NCBI GenBank assembly: GCA_934426285.1
Contig: CAKRYE010000006.1
Coordinates: 1-54,139, forward strand
Direction of reading: 5' to 3'
From: an uncultured Blautia sp.
GTDB taxonomy: Bacteria > Bacillota > Clostridia > Lachnospirales > Lachnospiraceae
Length of the DNA stretch: 54,139 nt
Below, piece by piece: positions 25,180 through 34,120 of this stretch. The notes below the pieces were generated by a model, which searched no databases, was not told where the DNA came from, and worked only from the letters and a program-made list of their open reading frames with translations. Within the stretch, counting starts at the first letter, position 1, and each line of letters opens with the position of its first letter. Made by a program: the position numbers and the translations under genes.

Positions 25180-26307
25180 ATGGAAATGAATATGGGTAAA
25201 TTCAGCGAGAAACTGGTAGAACTTCTGGAACTGGCAAAAAAGAAAAAGAATGTTCTGGAATATCAGGAGATCAGCGACTTTTTTAAGGATCAGCCTTTGG
25301 AAGTAGAACAGATGGAGAAGGTTTTTGATTTTCTGGAAGCCAGCGGTGTGGATGTACTTAGGATTACAGACGGTAATGCGGATGACATGATCCTGGATGA
25401 TGACGGTGATATTGATAAGCTAGACGGGGAAGAGGAGATCGAGCTAGACAAGATTGACCTTTCTGTTCCGGAAGGCGTCAGTATTGAAGATCCGGTTCGC
25501 ATGTACCTGAAAGAAATTGGTAAAGTGCCTCTTCTTTCAGCAGAAGAAGAAATTGAGCTGGCCAAGAGAATGGAAAATGGAGATGAGGCTGCAAAGAAAC
25601 GTCTGGCAGAGGCCAACTTACGTCTGGTAGTCAGCATTGCAAAGAGATATGTGGGACGTGGAATGCTGTTCCTGGATCTGATCCAGGAGGGAAATCTGGG
25701 TCTGATCAAAGCAGTTGAGAAGTTTGATTATCGTAAGGGATATAAGTTCAGTACTTATGCTACATGGTGGATCCGTCAGGCAATCACAAGAGCGATTGCA
25801 GACCAAGCACGTACGATCCGTATTCCGGTTCATATGGTCGAGACCATCAACAAGCTGATCCGCGTTTCCCGTCAGCTGCTTCAGGAGCTTGGACGTGAAC
25901 CTACGCCGGAGGAAATTGCGGACAAGATGGATATGTCTGTAGAGAGAGTCCGTGAGATCCTGAAGATTTCTCAGGAGCCGGTATCTCTGGAAACACCTAT
26001 CGGTGAAGAGGAAGACAGTCATCTGGGAGATTTTATTCAGGATGATAATGTTCCGGTACCTGCAGACGCCGCAGCATTTACTTTACTGAAGGAGCAGCTG
26101 GTAGAGGTTTTAAGTACTCTTACAGACAGAGAACAGAAGGTGCTCCGCCTGCGTTTTGGTCTTGATGATGGACGTGCCAGAACACTGGAAGAGGTTGGAA
26201 AGGAATTTAATGTAACAAGAGAACGTATCCGCCAGATTGAGGCAAAGGCTCTGAGAAAACTTCGCCATCCAAGCCGCAGCCGCAAGCTGAAGGATTACCT
26301 GGATTAA
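25180..26307 (+). CDS. rpoD: Primary sigma factor RpoD (sigma A)
   Basis: This 375-aa housekeeping sigma factor has a reduced N-terminal region 1.1 (about 1-80). Region 1.2 is [16 protein letters not shown] (about 107-122). Region 2 ([18 protein letters not shown] from about 166, [18 protein letters not shown]) melts and reads the -10 box. Region 3 follows. Region 4.2 ([20 protein letters not shown] from about 336) reads the -35 box. The many TTGxxx-N17-TATAAT promoters elsewhere in this window fit its recognition. ATG 25180 lies 12 bases after GGAGG, somewhat long. Its stop is 10 bases before trmK. Confidence 0.98.
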   Translation: MEMNMGKFSEKLVELLELAKKKKNVLEYQEISDFFKDQPLEVEQMEKVFDFLEASGVDVLRITDGNADDMILDDDGDIDKLDGEEEIELDKIDLSVPEGVSIEDPVRMYLKEIGKVPLLSAEEEIELAKRMENGDEAAKKRLAEANLRLVVSIAKRYVGRGMLFLDLIQEGNLGLIKAVEKFDYRKGYKFSTYATWWIRQAITRAIADQARTIRIPVHMVETINKLIRVSRQLLQELGREPTPEEIADKMDMSVERVREILKISQEPVSLETPIGEEEDSHLGDFIQDDNVPVPADAAAFTLLKEQLVEVLSTLTDREQKVLRLRFGLDDGRARTLEEVGKEFNVTRERIRQIEAKALRKLRHPSRSRKLKDYLD

Positions 26308-26317
26308 GGAGCCTGTT

Positions 26318-27025
26318 ATGCAGCTTTCGAAACGTTTGTCTGCAGTGGCAGGCCTGGTGACCAGGGGAAGCAGACTGGTAGATGTTGGATGTGACCATGG
26401 ATATTTGCCCGTATATTTATATTTGAACCATATGATTCCCAGTGCAATTGCCATGGATGTGAGACCGGGGCCTCTTTCTAGGGCAGAAGAACATATTGCA
26501 CAATATGGATTAGGAGAATACATAGAGACCAGACTTTCGGATGGTCTTGCAGCTCTTGGAACAGATGAGGGCGATACTCTGGTGATTGCCGGGATGGGAG
26601 GTCCACTGATGGAGCGGATTCTCACAGAAGGCAGAACTGTACGGGAAAGTTTTCAGGAGATGATACTCCAGCCACAGTCGGATATCCCCCATTTTCGGAG
26701 ATTTCTGAAGATGGAAGGCTGGAGGATCCAAGAGGAAAGAATTATCCGGGAAGATGGAAAGTTTTATCCTATGATGAAAGCAGTTCATGGAGAAAAAGAG
26801 AATTTCCTGCCTGGTACACCGTACACGTTGTCAGAGTGGTTTGGCGGAATGCTCCTGGAACGTCGGGATCCTGTTCTTGGAGAATATCTGAAAAGAGAAC
26901 TTCGGATTCGGGATGGGATTCTGGAAAAGCTGCAGAATGCACCGGATCCGGGACAGCGACTGGAAGAAGTAAGAGAGGAAAAGCGGGTGATTTTAACCGC
27001 ATTGGAGAAATATGAAAGCATATAA
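26318..27025 (+). CDS. trmK: tRNA (adenine-22-N1)-methyltransferase TrmK
   Basis: This 235-aa Rossmann methyltransferase of the TrmK family methylates A22 in the D-loop region of tRNA using S-adenosylmethionine. The SAM-binding motif VDVGCDHGYLP (residues about 22-32) and the second motif IAMDVRPGPL (about 46-55) are visible, followed by the catalytic-strand motif VIAGMGGPLM (about 88-97). A C-terminal coiled-coil helix pair extends from about 180. It follows rpoD by 10 bases and overlaps nif3 by 14 bases, an arrangement conserved across Firmicutes. Confidence 0.93.
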   Translation: MQLSKRLSAVAGLVTRGSRLVDVGCDHGYLPVYLYLNHMIPSAIAMDVRPGPLSRAEEHIAQYGLGEYIETRLSDGLAALGTDEGDTLVIAGMGGPLMERILTEGRTVRESFQEMILQPQSDIPHFRRFLKMEGWRIQEERIIREDGKFYPMMKAVHGEKENFLPGTPYTLSEWFGGMLLERRDPVLGEYLKRELRIRDGILEKLQNAPDPGQRLEEVREEKRVILTALEKYESI

Positions 27026-27794
27026 ACTGATCTCCTGGCTGGAGAAAAAATATCCTGCAGATGCAGCAGAGGACTGGGATAATGTAGGACTTCTTACAGG
27101 AGATGATAATACAGAGGTCAGCCATGTTTTTCTGGCTCTGGATCTGACAGAGGAAACACTGGCTGAGGCTATAGAAAATGGGGCGGATATGATTCTTACC
27201 CATCACCCTATGATTTTTTCAGGAATAAAAAAGATAAATAATCATAGCTTTACAGGGAGAAGGATTCTTACACTGATCAGGAAGGGCATTGTTTATTATG
27301 CTATGCATACTAATTACGATGTGCTGGGAATGGCAGATTTAAGTGCAGATTATATGAAGCTGGAGAACCCTTCTGTACTTTCTGTAACAGAAGAGAGAGA
27401 AGGAGAGATTCAGGGATTTGGCAGAGTAGGGGATCTTCCTGACAGAATGACTTTGAGGGAATATGCGCAGCTTGTGAAGAAGTCACTGAAATTAAAGGAT
27501 GTGAAGGTCTATGGAAATCTGGACAGCGAAGTAGGCCGGGCAGCAGTCTGCACAGGCTCCGGAAAAAGTATGATTCAGGATGCTATTGCAGCGGGAGCAG
27601 AGGTTTATGTGACAGGAGATATTGATCATCATACAGGCATTGATACGGTTGCCCAGGGGCTTGCTTTGATAGATGCCGGACATTACGGTACGGAGTATAT
27701 TTTTATGGATGCCGTAAAGAAAGAATTGAATCAGGCATTCCCGGAACTGACTGTTTCCTGCGCAGGTGTGAAAAGTCCTTATGCTATTCTGTAA
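27012..27794 (+). CDS. Nif3-like dinuclear metal-centre protein (DUF34)
   Basis: This 260-aa member of the Nif3/YqfO family has conserved AEDWDNVGLLTG (residues about 19-30), the metal ligands THHPMIFSG (about 63-71) and YAMHTNYD (about 97-104), and C-terminal GDIDHHTGIDTVAQGLALIDAGHYGTE-type motifs with H and E ligands. The family forms a toroidal hexamer with two metal ions per subunit; GTP cyclohydrolase-like and cofactor-repair roles have been proposed but are unsettled. It is the last gene of the dgt-dnaG-rpoD-trmK run. The start overlaps the trmK end. Confidence 0.93.
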   Translation: MKAYKLISWLEKKYPADAAEDWDNVGLLTGDDNTEVSHVFLALDLTEETLAEAIENGADMILTHHPMIFSGIKKINNHSFTGRRILTLIRKGIVYYAMHTNYDVLGMADLSADYMKLENPSVLSVTEEREGEIQGFGRVGDLPDRMTLREYAQLVKKSLKLKDVKVYGNLDSEVGRAAVCTGSGKSMIQDAIAAGAEVYVTGDIDHHTGIDTVAQGLALIDAGHYGTEYIFMDAVKKELNQAFPELTVSCAGVKSPYAIL

Positions 27795-27837
27795 AGAGAA
27801 TTTCTGACTTTGGTATCATTATTTGAAACTTGTTGAG

Positions 27838-27866
27838 ACAGGGAGACTGCAGATGCAGTCTCCTGT
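27838..27866 (+). repeat. Hairpin after nif3
   Basis: GGAGACTGC (27842-27850) and GCAGTCTCC (27855-27863) form a perfect 9-bp stem with an AGAT loop, extended by ACAGG/CCTGT with a bulge. Only GTGAATTTT follows, so termination would be weak; it may be a partial terminator or a leader structure for the kinase gene. Confidence 0.6.
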
Positions 27867-27888
27867 GTGAATTTTGGAGGCTTGTACA

Positions 27889-29556
27889 ATGGAACAAAGG
27901 ACAGTTAAAGTTACCATAAATGGAGAGACAAAAGAATATCCTTGTAAAATAACCTACGGGGAGATTGTAAAAGATTATGAAAATACTGCAGAAGCCCCCA
28001 TTATCCTGGTGATGGTGAACGGAAGGCTGAGAGAGCTTCATAAGCACTTAAAGGCAGACTGTACGATTCAGTTTATCACGACCCGGGATGCCATAGGAAA
28101 CCAGACTTATAAAAGGAGTGCATGCCTGATCCTGCTGAAAGCGATTTATGATGTGGCAGGGCAGGATAACACGGATAAAGTAGTGATCCATTATTCTGTT
28201 GGGCATGGATATTTTTTTACCATGAAGGGTGGAACTGCTCTTACCCAGGAGTTTATTGACCGTGTGAAAGAGCGAATGCATGAAATTGTAGATGCCAATC
28301 TGCCTATTATGAAGCGAAGCGTGAATACAGATGAGGCAATTGCCTTGTTTCACAAACATCATATGTATGATAAGGAGAAGCTCTTTAATTACCGTCGGGT
28401 GTCCAGAGTAAATCTTTACAGTATTGAAAGCTTTGAAGATTATTTTTATGGATTTATGGCAAACCATACAGGATACATCAAATATTTTGATCTGTTTCTG
28501 TATGAGGGAGGATTTGTTCTGCAGCTTCCGGATATGGCAGAACCAGATAAGATTCCGGAGTTTAAACCCAGAGAAAAGATTTTTCATGTGCAGAAAGAAT
28601 CACAGGAATGGAGTGACAAACTGGAAATTTCTACAGTAGGAGATCTGAATGATAAGATTACCAGGGAGGGAATCCAGGATATTCTCCTGATCCAGGAGGC
28701 TATGCAGGAGGCCAGGATTTCGGAGATTGCCTCTCAGATCGCAAAAGCCGGAAATAAGAAGATTGTAATGATCGCAGGTCCGTCATCTTCCGGAAAGACC
28801 ACCTTTTCCCATAGATTGTCTATTCAGCTGTCAGCACATGGAATGAAACCACATCCAATTGCAGTGGATAATTATTTTGTAGACAGAGAAAAGACACCGA
28901 GAGATGAAAACGGGAAATTTGACTTTGAATGTCTGGAAGCCATTGATGTGGAACAGTTTAATAAAGATATGCTGGCGCTTCTGGATGGAAAAAGAGTAGA
29001 ACTTCCTGTGTTTAATTTTAAAACCGGATTAAGGGAGTACAGAGGTGATTTTCTTCAGCTTGCCCAGGATGATATTCTGGTGATCGAGGGAATTCATGGC
29101 CTGAATGATAAACTGAGTTATGCACTTCCAAAGGAGAGTAAGTTTAAGATTTATATCAGTGCTCTGACACAACTGAATATTGATGAACATAATCGGATTC
29201 CTACAACAGACGGAAGACTGATCCGCAGGATTGTCCGGGATGCCAGAACCAGAGGTTCTTCTGCTAAGGATACCATAGCTATGTGGCCTTCTGTAAGAAG
29301 AGGAGAGGAGCGGAATATTTTTCCCTATCAGGAAGAGGCAGATGCCATGTTTAATTCGGCATTGATCTATGAACTGGCATGTCTGAAGGTTTATGCAGAA
29401 CCTCTTTTGTTTGGAATAGACAAAAATGAACCGGAGTATGTGGAAGCCAAACGATTGTTGAAATTTTTTGATTATTTTGTGCCGGTGCCCAGTGAGGCAG
29501 TTCCCTATAATTCCATTCTCAGAGAGTTTATTGGAGGAAGCTGCTTTAATGTTTGA
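27889..29556 (+). CDS. Nucleoside (uridine) kinase with ThrRS-like N-terminal domain
   Basis: This 555-aa protein has an N-terminal TGS-like beta-grasp domain (about 1-65), then a threonyl-tRNA-synthetase-editing-like domain (about 70-200; HYSVGHGYFF and FHKHHMYDKEKL), then a P-loop kinase domain. The kinase part shows Walker A GPSSSGKTTF (about 296-305), AVDNYFVDREKTPRDENG, FNFKTGLREYRG, VIEGIHGLND and RRIVRDARTRG, as in uridine kinase / phosphoribulokinase-like enzymes. This fused architecture is common in Clostridia and usually annotated as nucleoside kinase. ATG 27889 follows GGAGG (27876-27880). rnpB lies just downstream with its own promoter. Confidence 0.9.
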   Translation: MEQRTVKVTINGETKEYPCKITYGEIVKDYENTAEAPIILVMVNGRLRELHKHLKADCTIQFITTRDAIGNQTYKRSACLILLKAIYDVAGQDNTDKVVIHYSVGHGYFFTMKGGTALTQEFIDRVKERMHEIVDANLPIMKRSVNTDEAIALFHKHHMYDKEKLFNYRRVSRVNLYSIESFEDYFYGFMANHTGYIKYFDLFLYEGGFVLQLPDMAEPDKIPEFKPREKIFHVQKESQEWSDKLEISTVGDLNDKITREGIQDILLIQEAMQEARISEIASQIAKAGNKKIVMIAGPSSSGKTTFSHRLSIQLSAHGMKPHPIAVDNYFVDREKTPRDENGKFDFECLEAIDVEQFNKDMLALLDGKRVELPVFNFKTGLREYRGDFLQLAQDDILVIEGIHGLNDKLSYALPKESKFKIYISALTQLNIDEHNRIPTTDGRLIRRIVRDARTRGSSAKDTIAMWPSVRRGEERNIFPYQEEADAMFNSALIYELACLKVYAEPLLFGIDKNEPEYVEAKRLLKFFDYFVPVPSEAVPYNSILREFIGGSCFNV

Positions 29557-29565
29557 TTTATTTTC

Positions 29566-29594
29566 TTTACAAGTGTGAAAAATCGTGTTAGAAT
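29566..29594 (+). promoter_or_regulatory. Promoter of rnpB
   Basis: TTTACA (29566-29571), a 17-base spacer and TAGAAT (29589-29594) place the transcript start near 29601, exactly where the RNase P RNA fold begins. Confidence 0.8.
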
Positions 29595-29601
29595 AGCAGT
29601 T

Positions 29602-29954
29602 GCGCAACCAGGCCAGGTGATCGCGGCTGAACAGACGAAAGGGTTCAGACGAGGAAAGTCCGGGCTTCGCAGGGCAGGATGCCGGATAACGTCCGGTGGA
29701 GGTGACTCCCAGACCAGTGCAACAGAAATAAACCGCCTCACTTGTTGAGGTAAGGGTGGAAAGGCAGTGTAAGAGACTACCGCCGTCCTGGTAACAGGGC
29801 GGGCACATGTAAACTCCATTTGAAGCAAGACCGAACAGAAAGCGATACGGCTGCCCGTCGTGCTTTCAGGTGGGTCGCTTGAGCCTTATGGCAACGTAAG
29901 GCCTAGATAGATGATCACCCAATGACATAACCCGGCTTATCGGTCTGATTGCGT
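29602..29954 (+). ncRNA. rnpB: RNase P RNA
   Basis: This is the catalytic RNA of RNase P, which trims tRNA 5' leaders. The P1 helix is formed by GCAACCAGGCC (29604-29614) and GGTCTGATTGC (29942-29952). The conserved core GAGGAAAGTCCGGGC lies at about 29651, and the 3' conserved region GATAGATGATCACCC at about 29906, followed by ACCCGGCTTA. The length of about 350 nt and the GGTAACAGGGCGGGC-type helices fit a bacterial RNase P. Ends are set by the P1 pairing and may be off by a few bases. Confidence 0.95.
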
Positions 29955-29982
29955 ATAAAAGAATAGTGATTAATGATGATTA

Positions 29983-30028
29983 AAAAGCTCTCCCTTCTGT
30001 AGAACTGAAACAGAACGGAGAGCTTTTT
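29983..30028. terminator. Bidirectional terminator between rnpB and pyrI
   Basis: AAAAAGCTCTCCCTTCTGT and its near-complement (one mismatch) form a 19-bp stem with a run of A before and T after. It can end rnpB transcription rightward and pyrBI transcription leftward. Confidence 0.85.
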
Positions 30029-30041
30029 TACAAGCATATAT

Positions 30042-30479
30042 TTATTTGTTGCGTTTTCCGGTATACTTTTCGTCACAGTATTTACATCTGTAGACTTCTT
30101 TTTCTTCATCTGCAAGAACGAAGATTTGATCCAGACCCTGTTCAATAGAAGTGATACAACGGGGATTTTTACATTTGATCACGTTAACTACCTGTTTTGG
30201 AAGCTTTAATTCCTGTTTGGCAACAATCTTGCTATCCTTGATAATATTTACGGTGATGTTGTGGTCAATGAATCCCAGGATATCCAGATCCAGATTTTCG
30301 ATGGGGCATTCCACTTTTATAATATCTTTCTTGCCCATTTTATTGCTGCGGGCATTTTTAATGATTGCAACAGTACAGTCAAGCTTGTCAAGCTTCAGAT
30401 CATGATAGATGGTCATAGCTTTTCCGGCTTTGATATGGTCTAATACATAGCCTTCCCGAAGTGCGCCTACATTTAACAT
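30042..30479 (-). CDS. pyrI: Aspartate carbamoyltransferase regulatory subunit
   Basis: This 145-aa protein has the PyrI layout: an N-terminal nucleotide-binding domain ([19 protein letters not shown]) and a C-terminal zinc domain with four cysteines (KCKNPRC, then YRCKYC, about residues 107-138). It binds the catalytic PyrB trimers and gives allosteric control by CTP and ATP in the well-studied enzymes. Its ATG overlaps the pyrB stop by seven bases, so the two are translationally coupled, which suits a fixed stoichiometry. Confidence 0.95.
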   Translation of the reverse strand: MLNVGALREGYVLDHIKAGKAMTIYHDLKLDKLDCTVAIIKNARSNKMGKKDIIKVECPIENLDLDILGFIDHNITVNIIKDSKIVAKQELKLPKQVVNVIKCKNPRCITSIEQGLDQIFVLADEEKEVYRCKYCDEKYTGKRNK

Positions 30480-31396
30480 GGTAATTTTACCTCCAGTAAT
30501 GTGAGAATCAATGCCATACGTACATATACTCCGTACTGAACCTGCTTGAAGTAAGCGGCTCTTGGATCGGAATCCACTTCAGTTGAGATTTCATTTACAC
30601 GTGGAAGCGGATGGAGAATGTACATATCCTTCTTTGCAAGTTCCATTTTCTGTTTGTCCAGAATATAGAAGTCCTTCATACGTACATAATCTTCCTCGTT
30701 GAAGAAACGTTCCTTTTGTACGCGGGTCATATAAAGAATGTCAAGATCCGGAAGGGCATCTTCCAGTCTTTCGACTTCCTGGAAATCAATATTATTTTTT
30801 ATCAGCACATCTTCGCGGATATAACTTGGAATGCGAAGCTCCTCAGGGGAAATCAGTATGAATTTTACATTGGGATAACGTACCAGAGCCTCGATCAGAG
30901 AATGAACAGTACGTCCGAATTTAAGATCTCCGCACAGACCGATGGTGATATTATCCAGGCGTCCCTTCAGGGAACGGATAGTAAGAAGATCGGTTAAGGT
31001 CTGGGTGGGGTGCTGGTGACCTCCGTCTCCGGCATTGATCACTGGAATAGAAGAAGCCATGGAAGCTACTAACGGAGCACCTTCTTTGGGATGGCGCATA
31101 GCACAGATGTCTGCGTAACAGGATACAACACGGATGGTATCTGCAACGCTTTCGCCTTTGGATGCGGAACTGGAATCAGCGGATGAAAAGCCAAGAACTT
31201 TACCGCCCAGATTCATCATTGCTGCTTCGAAACTAAGGCGTGTACGGGTACTTGGCTCATAAAATAAGGTGGCAAGTCTCTTATCATCACAGACATGCGC
31301 ATATTTATCGGGGTGTTTCTCAATATCGCTGGCCAGATCCAGGATAGAGTTAAGCTCTTCCACAGATAAATCCAGCGGACTCATTAAGTGTCTCAT
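30473..31396 (-). CDS. pyrB: Aspartate carbamoyltransferase catalytic subunit
   Basis: This 307-aa enzyme catalyses carbamoyl phosphate plus aspartate to carbamoyl-aspartate, the first committed step of pyrimidine synthesis. The phosphate-binding motif [13 protein letters not shown] (about residues 48-60), the loop SSSASKGES (about 76-84), the catalytic-site region [12 protein letters not shown] (about 129-140) and the C-terminal LPRVNEIS (about 265-272) are present. Its promoter is at 31444-31472 and pyrI follows. No PyrR-binding leader is evident in the roughly 45-base leader. Confidence 0.97.
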   Translation of the reverse strand: MRHLMSPLDLSVEELNSILDLASDIEKHPDKYAHVCDDKRLATLFYEPSTRTRLSFEAAMMNLGGKVLGFSSADSSSASKGESVADTIRVVSCYADICAMRHPKEGAPLVASMASSIPVINAGDGGHQHPTQTLTDLLTIRSLKGRLDNITIGLCGDLKFGRTVHSLIEALVRYPNVKFILISPEELRIPSYIREDVLIKNNIDFQEVERLEDALPDLDILYMTRVQKERFFNEEDYVRMKDFYILDKQKMELAKKDMYILHPLPRVNEISTEVDSDPRAAYFKQVQYGVYVRMALILTLLEVKLPC

Positions 31397-31443
31397 ATTA
31401 TACCTCCATATTTTATTGATGAAGAATACATCATTCGCCTATT

Positions 31444-31472
31444 ATGATATAATACTCAGGTGCTTTTTTCAA
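31444..31472 (-). promoter_or_regulatory. Promoter of pyrBI
   Basis: On the minus strand, TTGAAA (31472-31467), 17 bases, then TATCAT (31449-31444), about 48 bases before the pyrB ATG; GGAGG precedes that start. The rest of the 265-base divergent gap holds the folC promoter and AT-rich sequence. Confidence 0.65.
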
Positions 31473-31550
31473 GATGCTTTTATAAGTATTTTTCATAAGC
31501 AGTAACCGTTTCCTTTACATAAATTTAATCTGTTTCTGGTATTGCCTGCC

Positions 31551-31579
31551 TTGAAAAAAACATGGGTGTAGGCTATAAT
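31551..31579 (+). promoter_or_regulatory. Promoter of the folC operon
   Basis: TTGAAA (31551-31556), a 17-base spacer and TATAAT (31574-31579), 82 bases before the folC ATG. A close consensus match. Confidence 0.8.
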
Positions 31580-31661
31580 AAAGTGAATTATGAAAATGAA
31601 TTTTCGTGTGCTGCAGATTTGCAGTGTAAAAATATAAAATAGAAATTTAGGAGTAGAAGCA

Positions 31662-32975
31662 ATGAATTATCAGGAAAGCCGTGAATACATAGACAGGGTA
31701 ACGAGGGAGATCCCCAGCGTGCTGGGACTGGAGCATATGCGAGAATTAATGAAAAGACTGGGAAACCCTCAGGAAGATCTGAAATATGTTCATATAGCAG
31801 GTACCAATGGAAAGGGCTCGGTAATCGCTTTTCTATATTCTGCACTGTCTCAGGCAGGCTATCGTGTGGGAAGGTATGTTTCCCCTACTTTATATTCTTA
31901 CAGAGGAAGAATCGCTGTGGCAGGACAGATGATTGACAGAGATAGCTTTGCCCTGTATCTCACCCAGGTGACAGATGCGATCCAGGCTATGACAGCAGAT
32001 GGTTTTCCTCATCCTACAGCTTTTGAAATAGAGACAGCTGTGGCGTTTTTATATTTTAAAAACAAAGGCTGTGATCTTGTGCTTCTTGAAGTGGGAATGG
32101 GTGGAAATCTGGATGCCACCAACATTATCAATAATACTCTTCTTGCAGTTCTGGTATCTATCAGTATGGATCATATGTCTTTTCTTGGAAATACCCTTTC
32201 TGAAATTGCAGAGAAAAAGGCTGGAATTATTAAAGAAGGCTGTCATGTGGTGACAGTACGGCAGAAACCGGAGGTTATGGAGGTTATCTGCGAAAAGTGC
32301 AGAAGCAATCATGCAGAATGTACTGTAGCAGATGCAGCACAGGCGCAGGTGGCTGAGGAAGGCGTTGAGGGTCAGACCATTATTTACGAAAAGGAACGTT
32401 ACAGAATTCCTCTGGCAGGAATTTACCAGAAGGAAAATGCGGTGGCTGCTCTGAATGCGCTGAAAGTGTTGGACGGACTGGGATTTCCTACTACTGCAGA
32501 ACAGAAAAAAGAAGGGCTGGAGAAGGTATCCTGGAACGGAAGGTTTACAGTTCTGGATGCAGAACCCCTCTTTGTGGTGGACGGGGCACATAATCCGGCA
32601 GCAGCAGATATGCTGGTGCAATCCATAGAGCATTATTTTAAAGGGAAAAGACTGATTTATATTATGGGAGTTTTCTCAGATAAGGATTATCAGGGTGTGA
32701 TCCGAAAGACGGCACCCCTTGCAGATCAGATATTTACCATACAGACACCGGATAATGTGCGGGCTCTTCCTGCACAGAAGCTGGCAGAGGCCATAAAGGA
32801 GATAAACCCTCATGTAGAAGCTGCAGAGAGTGTGAAAGCAGCGGTGGAAAAGGCATATGGTCTTGCTGAGGATAAAGATGTGATCCTGGCTTTTGGTTCG
32901 TTGTCCTTTATCGGTATTATGACAGAAATTGTTGAGGAAGAAAAGAAGAAACGAAAGGAACAGCAGAATGATTGA
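31662..32975 (+). CDS. folC: Folylpolyglutamate synthase / dihydrofolate synthase
   Basis: This 437-aa Mur-ligase-like enzyme adds glutamate to folates and, in bifunctional forms, to dihydropteroate. P-loop HIAGTNGKGSV (residues about 44-54), YVSPTLYSYRGRI (about 72-84, usually SPHL), VGMGGNLDATN (about 144-154) and ISMDHMSFLG (about 167-176) are present, as is the C-terminal DGAHNPAAA (about 307-315). It starts after AGGAG. It overlaps the pheA gene by eight bases at its 3' end, so the two are co-transcribed. Confidence 0.95.
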   Translation: MNYQESREYIDRVTREIPSVLGLEHMRELMKRLGNPQEDLKYVHIAGTNGKGSVIAFLYSALSQAGYRVGRYVSPTLYSYRGRIAVAGQMIDRDSFALYLTQVTDAIQAMTADGFPHPTAFEIETAVAFLYFKNKGCDLVLLEVGMGGNLDATNIINNTLLAVLVSISMDHMSFLGNTLSEIAEKKAGIIKEGCHVVTVRQKPEVMEVICEKCRSNHAECTVADAAQAQVAEEGVEGQTIIYEKERYRIPLAGIYQKENAVAALNALKVLDGLGFPTTAEQKKEGLEKVSWNGRFTVLDAEPLFVVDGAHNPAAADMLVQSIEHYFKGKRLIYIMGVFSDKDYQGVIRKTAPLADQIFTIQTPDNVRALPAQKLAEAIKEINPHVEAAESVKAAVEKAYGLAEDKDVILAFGSLSFIGIMTEIVEEEKKKRKEQQND

Positions 32976-34098
32976 TTTACTGGAAAGCAGAGATAAGATT
33001 GATAAGATTGATATGGAGATTGTCCGGCTCTTTGAGGAAAGAATGAAGATATGTGAGGATGTGGCAGAATATAAGATCGCTACAGGCAAAAAGGTGCTGG
33101 ATGCAGAAAGAGAGAGACAGAAACTGAAGGCTCTGCGTGGTAGAGCGCATGGGGAATTTAACCAGCTGGGTACTCAGGAACTGTTTGAGCAGATTATGGC
33201 TATTAGCCGGAAGCGGCAGTATCAGCTTTTGACAGAGCATGGTGTAGAGGATGAAGAAAAACTGGAAATGGTGGATTCTCTTCCGCTGAACAATGTCACA
33301 GTTGTTTTTCAGGGGGTAGAGGGGGCTTACAGTTATGCTGCCATGAGGGAATATTTCGATGATGATATTAAAAGCTTTCATGTGAAAACATGGAGAGATG
33401 CTATGGAGGCTGTAGTGGAGGGGAAAGCAGACTATGGGGTGCTCCCTATCGAAAATTCCACTGCAGGTATTGTGGCAGGAATTTATGATCTTCTTACAGA
33501 ATATGATCTGAATATTGTGGGAGAGCAGATCATCAGTCCTCGCCATGTATTGCTGGGACTGCCGGAGGCTTCACTGGAAGATATCCGTTGTATATATTCC
33601 CATTCTCAGGCACTGGCTCAGTGTTCCAAATATCTGGAAGCCCATCCGGAATGGAGAACACAGGAGATGGAAAATACTGCAGGTTCTGCAAAAAAAGTGA
33701 GAGAAGACGGTGATATCACTCAGGCTTCCATTGCAAGCAGACAGGCAGGAGAGCTTTATGGTTTAAAGGTTCTGGCAGAAAATATCTGCAGCAATGATAA
33801 AAATGCAACCCGTTTTGTGATTGTAAGTAAGAAACCTATATATGTGAAGAATGCAAATAAGATCAGTATTTTCTTTGAACTGTATCATGAAAGCGGAACA
33901 CTTTATCATATGCTTTCTCATATTATTTATAATGGATTGAATATGACCAAGATTGAATCAAGGCCTATTCCCGGCAAAAACTGGCAATATCGTTTTTTTG
34001 TGGACTTCGAGGGAAATCTGCAGGACAGTGCTGTGAAAAATGCTCTCCGCGGAATTGAGGCAGAAGCTGACAGAATGCGCATTCTGGGAAATTACTAA
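32968..34098 (+). CDS. pheA: Bifunctional chorismate mutase / prephenate dehydratase (P-protein)
   Basis: This 376-aa protein makes phenylpyruvate from chorismate through prephenate. An AroQ chorismate mutase domain (about 1-90: LLESRDKIDKIDMEIVRLF, then AEYK) is followed by the dehydratase domain (about 110-290: FQGVEGAYSYAA, LPIENSTAGIV, and NATRFVIV with the catalytic Thr-Arg-Phe). The C-terminal ACT domain (about 295-376) holds the ESRPIPG motif that senses phenylalanine. ATG 32968 overlaps the folC stop and follows AAAGGAA. Feedback inhibition by phenylalanine is expected from the family. Confidence 0.96.
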   Translation: MIDLLESRDKIDKIDMEIVRLFEERMKICEDVAEYKIATGKKVLDAERERQKLKALRGRAHGEFNQLGTQELFEQIMAISRKRQYQLLTEHGVEDEEKLEMVDSLPLNNVTVVFQGVEGAYSYAAMREYFDDDIKSFHVKTWRDAMEAVVEGKADYGVLPIENSTAGIVAGIYDLLTEYDLNIVGEQIISPRHVLLGLPEASLEDIRCIYSHSQALAQCSKYLEAHPEWRTQEMENTAGSAKKVREDGDITQASIASRQAGELYGLKVLAENICSNDKNATRFVIVSKKPIYVKNANKISIFFELYHESGTLYHMLSHIIYNGLNMTKIESRPIPGKNWQYRFFVDFEGNLQDSAVKNALRGIEAEADRMRILGNY

Positions 34099-34120
34099 AA
34101 ATCAGTTTAGGAGAAATAAA